From NCBI GenBank assembly GCA_041200185.1, contig CP165730.1, positions 1,054,001 through 1,118,000 on the forward strand: a DNA stretch of 64,000 bases, written 5' to 3'. The stretch's first letter is position 1. Every line of letters starts with the position of its first letter. Below the pieces are notes generated by a model. That model searched no databases, was not told the DNA's origin, and saw only the letters and a program-made list of their open reading frames with translations. The position numbers were made by a program, and so were the translations under genes. Origin of the DNA: G041200185 sp041200185. Lineage in GTDB: Bacteria; Pseudomonadota; Alphaproteobacteria; BNTO01. Of the stretch, positions 38,676-49,310 are shown piece by piece.

Positions 38676-39877
38676 CTAGGTCACAATCACACGCAGGTTT
38701 CGAACTTTCGGTCGATAGAGAACCGTGCCGCTCAGGACCAACTTCACATTGACCGATGAGCCCGTAAAGTTGGTAAGGACATGCGTTCGCTCTTCCCATG
38801 AGCTATCCAACGGCGTGCCTTTGGTCAGTTCGATGAGCTCCCAATTACTTCCTTGCTGGACGTAGGCTTTGACGGCTGATGTCCCGGGCGTGGTCGCTTC
38901 GAACGTCACCGTAACTTTAGAGGCATCAGAAACGACGAGCGTTCGCGTGACGTAGTCGGCCTCTTCAGAAACCGTCCCGCAGACGGTTTGAAGACCCGGA
39001 TAGAGAACCGGGCTCGCCGTCGCCGTGCCTTTGAGAGATGCGCCTTCAAAACACAATTTCCCGTGAGGCTTTCACGAAGAGCTAACGGAGACTCCTCTGC
39101 CAAGGTGTTAACGGTGCCGTCTGCACTCGTCAGCGTAAACTCTATATCGGTAGCCGCCGTTGGGCGCTCCACGTTCCCCAGAATCATGAGGTCGGTGAGC
39201 TGCTTGATCTGTAGAGAGTCCTCAAGCGTGATCGTCTTGGTCGTCTCTGTGAATTTGGCAGCTAATAATCGGAAAGTTAGGTCACGTTCTTGATGAGCCG
39301 ACCAGGTCACGGCATTACTGGACGAGAGCATGACGCCCACTTGATATGGTTGCGTCGTGACCCAGACGCTTTGTTGGGAGTCATATTGCCCAAGTTCGGC
39401 AAAGGCTACGGCGTGCTCTGGGTCGTCGGTCAGTAACACGAACGCATATTCGGTATCGGCTTCGCACCAAACGGGTGGGCATAGAAGCCGTGTCCAGCCC
39501 GTGAGAGACATCTGATCGGCCGTGAAGGAGCCTTCGGACAAGACCGTTGTGGTCGGCAAGCCCAATTTGGCTTCGCGGATTTGAAGAAGGCCTCGGCCTG
39601 TTCCCTTGGCTGTGAACTGAACGTCGACCCCAGCGATGAACCGTCCTTCGGACAGGGTGAAGGTTTGAGCTAAGGGGTCTATGCGCGATCTGCAACGTCG
39701 GCTCGTTTGCGGCGCACGTCGTTCCTCCGTTGTAATGAGACCTCGGCCGGTGTAGGTGTTTTCTCCGTAACTTCCCTGATTACCTGCGAAAACGACGAGT
39801 TTGGTTCCACTCGGCACGTTCTCAGGGATGGTCAACGTTCCTTCAATCGTTCCCGAAGCATTAGCTGTTAATGGCAT
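38676..39877 (-). pseudogene. Phage tail (fibre-region) protein, frameshifted
   Basis: The main frame starts MPLTANASGTIEGTLTIP and reads to about 39030. There the loss of one A in a short run (39029-39033) pushes the end, LKGTATASPVLYPG...VRNLRVIVT, into another frame. The joined protein has about 400 residues and is beta-rich (DPLAQTFTL, GVDVQF, LTFRLLAAKFTETTKT). It follows the DUF4815 gene, as in related phages where this protein binds to or caps tail fibres. Confidence 0.65.
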
Positions 39878-39885
39878 GGTTCCTC

Positions 39886-41827
39886 CTATTCAGAAATGGG
39901 TTGGGGTTCGACGATAAGACCGTCAAAGGTCACGGAAAGGGCCTCGTCCGGCTTGAAGCCTTCCACGCGGAAGCGTTGCGTGAGAGGCCTGAGGTACTCG
40001 GCCTCCTCCGAAGTCGAGGAGAGGAGCGTTCCGGTGGTGGTGGCGGACTGCGGAATGACGTCGCTGGATGAGGAGACAAAGCGGGAGGTCGTTCCTGAGG
40101 TCCAGTTCGTGATGGTTTCCGTCCATCGGTCGGTGTCGAGGACCATTTTGATGTTCGCGGGGAGAGGATCGAACGCCTGATAGGGATTCACATTCATGCT
40201 GCCGGTCCGTAACGTCTGAGAAACAACCGGCTCAAGTTCATACGGCAAGGTCCAGGGAGTTTCCTCCTTTCCGGTTTCAACGACGTCCACGGCAATGGGA
40301 AGTTGCAAGCACTGGTCGACAATCGCTGCGCTCTGCTCCGTTCGAGATCTCGCAGATCATCGTCCAAAAAGGGATCCACAAAAATGCCCTTTTCCGCGGC
40401 GGGATCCGAGGCGTTGGCGTCGTTTTGAGACGTTCTTCCGCCATCAGGTCATAGAGATCAGCGATCATGGATTTCATGGTCTGGAGTTCGTTCATCGAAA
40501 CGGCTTGAATCCCGGTCGAGACGACTTGAGGCTTCTCCGTTTTCTTCCAGGTTTGTTTAATCAGGGCTAAGGACATCTGGCCTGCTGAGGCCGACGGAAT
40601 CGATGGATTCCAAGCATGAGCGGGGCCTTGAATGCGTTGGACTTGGCCCTGGCTATCCAGTGCAATCAGGTCGTACCGGGGCATTTTCCACGTATAGTCT
40701 ACCAACACGAGCGTGCCAGGGACGGCGTTCGAAACAGTAAACCCGTCTTCTGTCACATCCTTTGCCGTCGTCTTGACGCGGTTCCGATACGTCACTTCGT
40801 ACGAGCTTCCGGGAGCTGGCTCCGATCCGCCTGTCCACGCGACACTGTTCGATTGTAATTTGTAGTCGGTTCCTTGTGTATAAATCGTCGTGCCTTGCCG
40901 GATTTGAACGATTTCGAGAATGGCCTGATCGGGAATCGGATCCGTGACGCCGGCATACGCCCCGTGGGTCATGTTGGCGGACTTCTGCTGCGTGATATCG
41001 ACGGATTTAAGCGTTGAGCAGGTCGGGTTACTGAGTGTGATGCGCATCTCGCCTTGCTCGTCGGGTTGGAAAACATGCGGTTCGGACTCGACTGTCCCCA
41101 GATCGGGATTAACCGGATAGGTCAACCGAACGCTGTGGGGAAGTTCGATTTCGTAGCCGTTGACATGCGCCTTTCCTTCGCCGAGTAAGAAGACTTGCTC
41201 GTCGTTCTCTTCCTTTTGGAATTTCAAACTCAACCCTTTCACGAGGTAGGAGTCATTGGATTCACGGTCATAACGAGCCAAGGCCACGGTCACCGTATCG
41301 GCTTCGGCGGTAGGAGAAGCCACAATCAACGCGCCATGTTCGGCGGTATAGACGGGATAGAAATCGCCTTTATCCGCGGGAGCGGCGGCTGTTTCGGAAA
41401 GAACGCCCCATGTAAACGTGAGTTGAAGACGGGCGGCTCCTGCTTCCTGGTAGTTTCGAGTTCCGACGGCGGGGTCTCGGAGAGCTGGATCCTCGAGCTC
41501 GGTGATCGTTCTTTCTTTCACGAAAATGCCGATGCGATACCGGCCGTCATCCGGAAGTGACAATGTAGCCCCAGGGATCGTCCGCACAGCGCCTTTGAGG
41601 TAAACCGCACCGTCCTCAATCGTGACGACCTTGTCCTGGATCACACAGGTACAACCTTTGACGACGTCACCGTCCGTCAACATGGCGTCGCCCAGATCTT
41701 TGATCTTGGTGAGGGCGTTGTCCTGGATTTCGTTGAGCTCGGCGGACTGCAATCCTCGACCGGCAATAAAGAGGGACTTCTCGTAATTTTGAGAAGATTG
41801 GAAGCGGTTGTAATACTGGTTGACCAT
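39886..41827 (-). pseudogene. DUF4815 phage tail protein with two frameshifts
   Basis: The first frame (MVNQYYNRFQSSQNYEKSLF...) carries the DUF4815 N-terminal region, including AGRGLQSAELNEIQ. The frame then changes near 40425 (missing A) into AAEKGIFVDPFLDDDLRDL, and changes again near 40342 (missing G) into QSAAIVDQCLQLPIAVDVVE, which runs to PQPISE. Rejoined, it is about 645 residues with all expected landmarks. Both lesions are single-base losses. It is a fibre-region structural protein of myovirus tails. Confidence 0.8.
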
Positions 41828-41836
41828 GACATTTCC

Positions 41837-42493
41837 TTACAAAGTGATGACAAACGAAAAGGCTTCTCGCGTGGCCGCCGTTCGGATTAAGGGGACGGTG
41901 TTTTCAAGAACGAGCAGAATGCCTGGGTTCTTGAGATCCGAGGGGACGAAGTACCGCTGGCCTGGGGGGCAGGAATCGGCGACTTCGGTTCCCATGAGGA
42001 TTCCGAGTTCTCGGATCGTTTCGTTAGCGGCGTCTTCGAAATCAAACGTGGCATGGACATAAAGTTGATTCGTGGGCGTGTCGGTCGCGGTAAACCGCCC
42101 CGTCGGCGTGGCCAACAAACCGTTCTCATCGCCCACGCAGAAAGTGACTTCGTCCACAGCTTTACGACCCACTTCATGAAGCAATGTTAAAGCTTGGAGG
42201 GCTTCGGCGGGAGTCCCGGTCGTGTACGTAATGGTCACGGTACTTGGAATCGAGGAATCCATCCGTGTTAAAACGCCGATCTGAGAATCCAATTCAAATC
42301 CTTTCGTGACGTCCACTATGGAGAGAGTTTTTACGGGAGCATGTGGAAGTTGAATGCGGTTGTCGTTGAATGTAAACGACTGCGTAAACGTGGACTCTCA
42401 CGCGGGATCGCCCGTGCCCCAAGCCAAGTACAATGGTTGTGATTTAAGGCTGACCGCTAACGCCGTCCGCCCCGATTGAGTGAGGAGAGCCAT
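41837..42493 (-). pseudogene. Phage tail protein with an in-frame TGA
   Basis: The ATG at 42493 follows a Shine-Dalgarno-like GGAG-poor region but has the family opening MALLTQSGRTALAVSLKSQP. Codon 32 is TGA (42398-42400), while the duplicated copy at 44909 has TGG in the same place (GNPAWEST). After it the frame is open for 186 more codons, ending EAFSFVITL. The TGA is a nonsense mutation of Trp. The family sits between gpI and DUF4815 in related phages. Confidence 0.75.
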
Positions 42494-42790
42494 ATCCCGG
42501 CTTCTTTGAAGATGAAACTTCTACAAAGAGCCTTAGTCAATCGAGCGAAAAGTGGCACAGGGGAAAGGGACCTCTCAGATGAAATCGTAATAAGATTCCC
42601 ACCAACCGTAGTCGCCCCTCACCTCAACAGTCCTGAGAGAGTACTGTCGTTTCAGGCCAACACCCCACCTATGAACAGTGGCCGGTACCACATAAAATGC
42701 ATCTTGCTAGCACTGCATCATCATGATCTCAAAGAGTCACACCCCTGAAAAAAAACAACGTTAACCGGTAAATGCGTCACTCGGAATAAC

Positions 42791-43204
42791 CTACGACAAC
42801 AAGCCGCACAGAACTAATGCTTTGTATTCTTCCCTGTGTTGGTCTTTGAATGCGCTATCTTTATCAAGAAACCACGTACGTAACTCAAATAGTACAGAAC
42901 GAACTTCTGTTCTTAGCTCAGCAAGCACTGAACGGAGCAGGTCATCATCTGACGCAATTACCTGTTGTCGCACCTTATTCAACCAATTTATAGAACCCTC
43001 AACATGACTTACACAATCACTCAAATTGATCGAAGAATCCGTACTTTCCCGAATTTCCCTGAATGACCCCACCAAATTCTCAACGCCCGAAGCTTTTTCT
43101 TGACTGGCGTAAACTTTCCAATAGTCATCAGATGTAGCCGGCGCCACTGCAGCAAACACCCTGGTAGACATCAAACAGCAAAAGAACAACGACGACAAAT
43201 TCAT
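42791..43204 (-). CDS. Small exported helical protein downstream of an M91-like gene
   Basis: GAGGG precedes the ATG at 43204, which starts a signal peptide (MNLSSLFFCCLMSTRVFAAV). The mature part of about 115 residues is helical (ENLVGSFREIRES, VRSVLFELRTWFL) and ends ALVLCGLLS. It lies 144 bp after the metallopeptidase gene. A similar small exported gene follows the other M91-like gene, with a comparable end (KCALS). A partner or immunity-like role is possible but unproven. Confidence 0.6.
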   Translation of the reverse strand: MNLSSLFFCCLMSTRVFAAVAPATSDDYWKVYASQEKASGVENLVGSFREIRESTDSSINLSDCVSHVEGSINWLNKVRQQVIASDDDLLRSVLAELRTEVRSVLFELRTWFLDKDSAFKDQHREEYKALVLCGLLS

Positions 43205-43348
43205 AACTGCCCTCAAATTAACGACAACACACACTCTTTGTAGCACGAGATGGGACAGCAGCCAAGATAATGTAAGCAATTTTCGTTACTGTCCCCGAAC
43301 GGAAACCTCTACAACAAACGATCCTTTATCTTTATAGATTATCATTAT

Positions 43349-44449
43349 TCACTTCCCGTAGTTTGTGAGATGTAAGGTTAATATGTTTATATAGTTTGCA
43401 ATAATGTCTCCACTTACTTGGAATACATCTCCACTATATCCAAACCTTAGTTGTTTGCCTCTACTTAACCTAAACAAATTTTCAGAGATATCATCCCCAC
43501 ACAAGAACTTTGGATCAGCTTTCGTTGACCCAAGTATTGTCCGCATCTCCTCAAGGTCCAAATGACTCTTACTGTACCAACTTTTTGCATCACTATCTTT
43601 AATTTGACCGGCGCCGATTACGTTGATATAAAAAAATTGCGCCACACCATTGTTAGGCCCCACGAACTTTGTTATATCGGATCTATTCACTTCTTGCGAG
43701 TACCTTCCAGGGTCACGTAAATAGTGGAACCAGTGGATTAGTTCGTGAAAAATAGCCGTTTCGACATCAATTGCCCCTTGGACAACAGACTCTTTATCGT
43801 GGTTGTGACATCTATTACCTATACACGTCACAATGATATCTGATGTTGTGTAGTAAAAATAAAGAGACGAATCGTCTTCACAATAATTAAAACTCGCCTG
43901 AAATCTGACTGAGAGTTTTGTGGGAGTCGATGCCTGTAAAAAAGTCGCATTATTTCTTTGTTCACTTCGTTGTTTATAGATCTCTATTAGTATTCTATAT
44001 AATAAAGCTCGTCCAATTGGATTCGCCGCAATACGCCTCAAATACATTTTAAATACTTCTGCTGGATGTACTAACAGGTCGGACATTTGATATTTCTGTT
44101 GGTAGTCTTCAAGAAGCTTTGACCTTACTCTAGACAAGTCTATAATGTTATCGTTCTCGGTAAACATTTGTACATACCATTCTGTAATATTGGATTGTTC
44201 ATTGGTATCAATGTTAGCGCATGACCATACAACGACATCGCTGACGCTTGGTTGCTCTCCATCCAATGGAATATAAATGTTAGCCGATCCATTTGATCGT
44301 TGAATTTGGAAATGTCCAAAACGAGAGCTACTCAATACGTAATTAGGAGAACCGGAAAAATCTAACTGACCGGCAGTTGAGTTAGCACGTATAGCTAACA
44401 AAAAGAATGCTAACAAACTAATAACACTGCTAAAGGTATTTTTGTTCAT
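43349..44449 (-). CDS. Exported zinc metallopeptidase, M91/NleD-like
   Basis: The start at 44449 gives the signal peptide MNKNTFSSVISLLAFFLLAI; two upstream in-frame ATGs are less likely. The 366-residue protein has HPVG-like IGRALLYRILIEIY, the zinc site TAIFHELIHWFHYL, and downstream HLDLEEMRTILG followed by SENLFRLSRGKQLRFGYSGD. The order HELxH, then EExxTI..G, then SENxxR..xxxRxGY matches peptidase family M91, whose founder NleD is a bacterial effector that cleaves host MAP kinases. The frame is complete and AT-rich. Host targeting here is inferred. Confidence 0.65.
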   Translation of the reverse strand: MNKNTFSSVISLLAFFLLAIRANSTAGQLDFSGSPNYVLSSSRFGHFQIQRSNGSANIYIPLDGEQPSVSDVVVWSCANIDTNEQSNITEWYVQMFTENDNIIDLSRVRSKLLEDYQQKYQMSDLLVHPAEVFKMYLRRIAANPIGRALLYRILIEIYKQRSEQRNNATFLQASTPTKLSVRFQASFNYCEDDSSLYFYYTTSDIIVTCIGNRCHNHDKESVVQGAIDVETAIFHELIHWFHYLRDPGRYSQEVNRSDITKFVGPNNGVAQFFYINVIGAGQIKDSDAKSWYSKSHLDLEEMRTILGSTKADPKFLCGDDISENLFRLSRGKQLRFGYSGDVFQVSGDIIANYINILTLHLTNYGK

Positions 44450-44589
44450 TACTACACAGAACCTAGGTAATTTCATGGGATCAATCATGTCAATTAAAAA
44501 CAGCCATTTACCCACTAACGATGTTACCTATAAACAATTAATAAATGGTAAACATCCCGCGTAATCCATTAAATCAACAATCACCCCCT

Positions 44590-44909
44590 TACTCCACGCT
44601 TTATCACGGTGTCTGTGGTCATGCCACACGACGCCGCCGGGGTAGCGAGCGGTGCGAAGGTTGCGGAGAGTGCGGTGGATTCGTATGATCGCTGGTTTGC
44701 GCATCGATGCTCATCCCAATCGCCTCCTCTGCGATGGAATCGCTCTTGAGAGGAGCATGGGGCAGATGAATCTGTTCATTCTCAAACGAAAATGACTGAG
44801 TAAAGGTGGACTCCCACGCGGGATTACCTGTTCCCCATGCCACATGCAGAGGTTGTGATTTGAGACTGACCGCTAGCGCCGTCCGCCCGGATTGAGTGAG
44901 AAGAGCCAT
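44590..44909 (-). pseudogene. Chimeric remnant of two phage tail genes
   Basis: The first 60 codons (MALLTQSGRTALAVSLKSQP...LPHAPLK) are a diverged copy of the tail gene that starts at 42493. After about 44710 the DNA instead matches the end of the gpI-region gene at 47820-47960, read in another frame (AIIRIHRTLRNLRTARYPG, VVWHDHRHRDKAWSK). It is a junction fragment, left by recombination between two related tail operons or by a deletion. Confidence 0.65.
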
Positions 44910-45073
44910 GAAGCCCCGTGCTTAAGATCTCGGATCCTAAAGAGAGACTTACTCTTGGAGAGGGGGATGGGTGTGACTTTTAAGGAGCTGTTAAGGCTTA
45001 TCCTCAATCGCCCTTAACCCACAACGGACCCGTCGCTAATCTGGGACAGACGTTCCAAATTCCTCAATATTTA

Positions 45074-45921
45074 CTAGATAGCGTTGACATTAGAAGATTG
45101 TGTTATGAGGATGCTTGATTTTATTTGAAACGTGGACGTTTACCATGTCAGATTTACACCGTCACGATATTTCCGACGCTTTATGGGAAAAAATTGAACC
45201 TTTTTGTGCTGGTCGTCAGGATCAGCCTGGACGGACGGCTAAGGACAATCGACTCTTCATCAATGCCGTTCTTTTCGTTATACGTGAAGGAATTTCTTGG
45301 AGAAGTCTTCCGCCTGAGTACGGAAAATGGAACACGTTTTTTCAACGATTTCGTCGATGGCAAAAAAATGGTCTTTGGCTAAAAATAATGGAAATTTTAT
45401 TACAACATTCCGATTGTATATCCCTTATGATTGATTCAACTTTTATAAAAATGCAGTTATCTGCAGCAGGAGCAAAAGGAGGGAATCAAGCGCTGGGGCG
45501 CTCAAAAGGGGGATCAACACAAAGCTGCATCTGGCCGTGGATGAAGCTGGTGTGCCCCTCAGATTTCTTATTACAGATGGCGTCACAGCAGACTGCAGAA
45601 CAGCTTTGCAACTTATTCAAGGACTTGAAGCAAAACGCCTCAGTGCGGATAAAGCTTACGATACGCAAGACATCATAGACTTTGCAGCATCGAAGGGGAT
45701 GGAGGTCTGCATTCCCTCGAAGAGAAATCGAAAAATTCAACGAAAAATCGATGAAAATTTATACAAAACTCGTCGACTTGTGGCAAACGCTTTTTTAAAA
45801 TCAAAAAGATTCCGAGGTCTTTCGACGAGATATTGTAAGACCACATCTTCCTTGTCCGCCATGGTTTGCCTGGCTTGCATCGTTATTTGAGGGTAGGGAA
45901 TTTAATGTCAACATTATCTAG
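45074..45921 (+). mobile_element. IS5-family insertion sequence
   Basis: The element is bounded by imperfect inverted repeats (left ATAGCGTTGACATTA, right end the reverse complement of ATAATGTTGACATTA). A CTAG occurs at each outer edge (45074-45077 and 45918-45921), the likely target duplication. The element is about 845 bp long including these. It encodes one transposase in two frames. It lies between the chimeric tail remnant and the second M91 group. Confidence 0.75.
45145..45887 (+). pseudogene. IS5-family transposase, frameshifted and lacking the catalytic Glu
   Basis: The first frame starts MSDLHRHDISDALWEKIEPF, has the helix-turn-helix part and the first Asp (SLMIDSTFIK), and leaves phase at a G run near 45508. 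The second frame supplies LAVDEAGVPLRFLITDG, with the second Asp, and YKTRRLVANAFLKSKRFRG. In this family the last motif is VENxF with the DDE glutamate; here it is VANAF (codon gca). Even with frameshifting the enzyme should be inactive. The shift direction does not match a clean slippery heptamer. Confidence 0.75.
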
Positions 45922-45957
45922 GCTGCGTAACCGGGAATATCGATCCTCACGACAAAT

Positions 45958-46365
45958 CTATTCCTTCGTTGCCTCATTGCTTAAAGCACATTTAATAACC
46001 GCATCCACATCGTCTCCATACCAACCCATAGACTGTCTTAGCTCTTCAGATCCGCTGTTCGTCTGCAATACACTCAATGCTTCTTGAATAACCAATAAGG
46101 AATCCTTTAGCAGCGCAAGAGCGAAATAATCCTCACTCGTGCTCGGTTGTGCCGCATCTAATTCTTCTTTCATGGCGATAATAGTGTTCTCCCATTGTTC
46201 CACATCATTAGTACGACCAATCTCCTGGCATCGTTTATAAAAGGATTTCTTTTTTTCCTCAATGCTTGCACTACAACAATAACCATCAGAAATATCGAAA
46301 CAGTCACAACACCAAGAAGGGCATGTACTCAACAACGCAACAAAGGCAATACAGCCAATCTTCAT
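45958..46365 (-). CDS. Small exported Cys-rich protein downstream of an M91-like gene
   Basis: The 135-residue product has a signal peptide (MKIGCIAFVALLSTCPSWC), then a short Cys-rich segment (CDCFDISDGYCCSAS) and a helical body (QWENTIIAMKEELDAA, LLKDSLLVIQEALSVL). No family is recognised. It lies 72 bp after the frameshifted metallopeptidase gene. It is intact. Confidence 0.6.
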   Translation of the reverse strand: MKIGCIAFVALLSTCPSWCCDCFDISDGYCCSASIEEKKKSFYKRCQEIGRTNDVEQWENTIIAMKEELDAAQPSTSEDYFALALLKDSLLVIQEALSVLQTNSGSEELRQSMGWYGDDVDAVIKCALSNEATKE

Positions 46366-46437
46366 TTTTTCGAACCTTAACGTAGAACCTCATATATTAT
46401 CCTTGTATCACACTCAAAAGCGCGTGTCTATGATAAA

Positions 46438-47755
46438 TTAGTGATTATATAGAGCGTGCCCTGGAGACAATTGCCAATCAGAGTCCTCGTGAAAATATTG
46501 TCGATTTGTTATTATTGTGGAATGAACTTTTTTTATGATGGCTGCCCTCGGATCATTACTGTTCATATGGTTTATACCTCTAATCTCTGCCGATTTTTCG
46601 TATCGGCCTTTATGGCCCCATCTCATGGGTTGATAAGACATTGATCTATATAAATTCTCACACAAATCATCCCCGTTTAATTTGCCATATAATCCATTTT
46701 CTAAACCATATATGTTGCCATTTATAGTTAGGAATTCTTCATAATTACCAACAAACTCCTCTCCTTGCTGTTGTTGGCCACTTTTTCTTTGTTTCTTGTT
46801 ACCACTCTGTTGAATATTCGGGCTTTTCTATGTATGTTTTGAATGTCAATTCGCTAATGTCCTTTGGATGCGCCTGTTGTCTTGCGTGTTGGTACCTCAT
46901 AATGTTTCTGAGGCAATGATAGTAGTGCACTAATTCATGGAACAGAGCTACATCATCAGAATAACAATGACTCGTACAATCGATTCTCCAGGAATCCTGA
47001 TCATCAGAAGCCAGTACTGTATCCGGCAATTGCGCGACTGCATTTGAAAAGTATAAGTAAGCCTTTGCTGCCCTATCATTTGTTTCAATAATAAATCCGG
47101 GAAGTCCAAAGACAACAGTCAGTTGGCGACATTGATTTCTGTATGATAGAAAATTTGCCTTGATTTTAACCCCATTCTCCTGGCATCCATAGTTGTTATT
47201 CTGTCGGCTCAATTCAATCAAAATTCTATAGAGCAAAACTCGTCCGACTGGATGGCTAGCGACTTTTTTGAACGTTTGCCAAAATTCGTCACTGCGTAAC
47301 ACACCGGCAGTACTTTTCAATAGATAGGACTCATCGAAAACAATGATGGACGAAGGCTGGCCGGAATCATTAAAACCCTTCAATTCTTGGCGCCCCTCTT
47401 TGGTATAGCCAAACTGCTCCATATACCACTGTGTAACCTCGTCTTTATCCGGGGCAAAACCTGTTTTAGGGTCGACACCATGCATGGCCCACGACTCAGC
47501 TGCACATGTCTCAAGATCGGGTTGTTCTCCCTTGCATCGTCCCTTTTGAGATGCATCTCTTCGAAACAATACTCCATCATACTGACACTTTTTACCTTCG
47601 TCATCGTAATACGTCGTGTAGCCACCATTAATCCTAGCCACAAGATTCGCGGTTAGTATTTTTGAAATGTCTATGGTTGTTGCAGTACAAAACCCCATTG
47701 TTGAGGTCAAGAACATCGTGAGAACGTAAAAATAGCGTAAAAAGTAGGCCGACAT
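46438..47755 (-). pseudogene. Exported M91/NleD-like zinc metallopeptidase with a 1-nt frameshift
   Basis: The first frame (47755-46799) has a signal peptide (FLRYFYVLTMFLTSTMGFC), HPVGRVLLYRILIELS and the zinc site VALFHELVHYYHCL. An extra base near 46817-46827 ends it after EKPEYSTEW. In the next frame the family C-terminus continues: NYEEFLTINGNIYG, LCENLYRSM and MRWGHKGRYEKS, with the EExxTI and ENxxR motifs of M91, to 46438. Rejoined it has about 438 residues. It is a close relative of the gene at 43.3-44.4 kb. Confidence 0.65.
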
Positions 47756-47817
47756 AGGATCTTAATGAAACACAATACTACATAAACAAATACTAGAATA
47801 CAAACATTAATAATTCA

Positions 47818-49011
47818 TTAACAGGACTGATGCTGCGCCGAAACAATCACATCCCCCTCATTCCACTTCCTGTCTAAGTGCCTATGGTCATGCCACACAA
47901 TGACGCCGGGGTAGCGAGCGGTCAGAAGGTTGCGCATCGTGCGGTGAGTGCGTGTAATCGCAGGCGACGTGATAGCCGCATCAAAATGGTAGCGTTGCGA
48001 CGACGCTTCAAAGGCCAGTTGCACGTCAACGAGGGCTTCCGAGGCATGTTCTTCGTAGAATCGCTCCAAAATCTCAACGCGTTCTTGTTTCTAGACGTGG
48101 TTCGACAGGGTATCGTCGCTATCCAAAACCAACGGCCCGCCGATCTCTTGAAGGGTTGACGCCCCCAGCGCCGCGTTCACCGAATCGAGTTCGAAGCCGT
48201 CATCCAACACCACTTGCGACTTCGCCTGGCAGGTATGAACATCCTGGATAGCGTGTTCCGTATTGGCTAGGCCGTCCTGAACCTCGAAAACAAACGCATG
48301 TTCGTGGACAAAGCCGGGATCCCATAATTCCGTCTTTTCGTCATCCAACCAGCTGTCGTCAAGCCGGAAGACGAACCGATCCGTCACCCCAGCGACATGG
48401 TCTCTCAGAAGGGACTCCATCGCCTCACCCAGGAGACCTTCCAAAACGGTATGCGCCTGCTCTCGTCCTAACGAAATCTGCAACCCGTCCATCGTAACGC
48501 CGGAGTCTCCACTGAGGAAGTCGCCGTAATCGTTCTTATCCAAGACCAAACGCCGCTTGTCATAGAGCGAATTGTACAGCCTCGAAAACCGAGATCGGGC
48601 GGGCTTAGCCATATCTGCTAACGCCACAAGGGCTTCGACGGAAAGATCCGAGGGCAAGCCTTCCAACCCCAACTGGAATTCTGCGAAATGTTCCCCAGGA
48701 CCAGCCTCTTCAATGACAACGTTCTCGAGACCTGTCCATTTGAGAGCTATTTTCATGGCAGCAGGTGTCCCTCGGAGCCGCTGAAAGAGAATCCCTTCCT
48801 CCAAAACCTTCGAAGCGTCTTGAATCCAGAGCCGAACCTCTTCGAGGCCATATTCCTGAACCAAAGCCTCAAAAATCAGGTCCATAGCGTCAGGTTTCGT
48901 CTTGAATCCCCGCAGTTGCGAGACATCAAGAACACTTTGAAACGAGCCTTCGAGGCCCTTTTCAAGGGCCGTGGCGTTGGAGGGGATCAAACTTTCGAAC
49001 GGCATTACCAA
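47818..49011 (-). pseudogene. Phage tail protein I (gpI) region with an in-frame TAG
   Basis: The frame from 49011 encodes a P2 gpI-like protein (PFESLIPSNATALEKGLEGS, LLPxLAWQ-type positions replaced by VLEEGILFQRLRGTPAAMK). It ends at a TAG (48091-48093) after DTLSNHV. The same frame then continues KQERVEILERFYEEHASEAL for about 90 codons, with good protein character, to AQHQSC. Either the TAG is a nonsense mutation of a CAG codon in one long protein, or the second part is a separate gene starting at the TTG at 48069. A diverged copy of the second part is found at 44.6 kb. Confidence 0.65.
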
Positions 49012-49310
49012 GTCCTTCCAGCTAAGGTGAGTTCACAGGATTTGAGCGCTGTACAGGCATCGTCAGCGACCAAAAGATCGTCCAGTGGGCTCTCTAACTC
49101 AATGTTCTGGATGCCTTCGACATAGAGATACGCGTTGAGCCAGGATTTCGTGACGTCCCAACCGAGGCTTTTTTGCGTGTTGAAGGCCGCTTCCAGACGA
49201 TCTTGGGCCGTCTCGAGAACGGATTCGAGCGTTTCGGGATAGAGCCATACCTTCGCTTTGACCGTCACGTCCTGAATCGTACACGGCACCACCTCGACCT
49301 GGGGCTATCC
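49005..49310 (-). pseudogene. C-terminal fragment of baseplate assembly protein J (gpJ)
   Basis: The fragment VEVVPCTIQDVTVKAKVWLY, TQKSLGWDVTKSWLNAYLYVEGIQNIEL and SPLDDLLVADDACTAL (read as separate blocks) is the last third of gpJ. Its stop overlaps the gpI start, as in P2. Upstream of about 49310 the frame is interrupted, and the N-terminal two thirds and genes W and V are missing. Confidence 0.75.

Noticed and set aside
42398..42400. UGA read as tryptophan (genetic code change)
   Set aside because: Many intact genes here end with TGA (for example pntAA and tail gene ends), and TAA and TAG interrupt other frames in the same region. Simple nonsense mutation is enough.
42476..42748. Plus-strand ORF of 90 codons
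   Set aside because: It lies partly antisense to a recognisable tail gene, and no start signal or family was seen.
45503..45512. Programmed -1 frameshift in the IS5 transposase
   Set aside because: The A-run/G-run at the junction does not form a proper X_XXY_YYZ heptamer in the zero frame, and the catalytic Glu is lost anyway, so decay is more likely.
28593..49310. A functional contractile injection system carrying the exported proteins as cargo
   Set aside because: Sheath, tube, most of the baseplate and the tape measure are missing or broken, and the exported proteins have Sec-type signal peptides, which argues for ordinary export instead.
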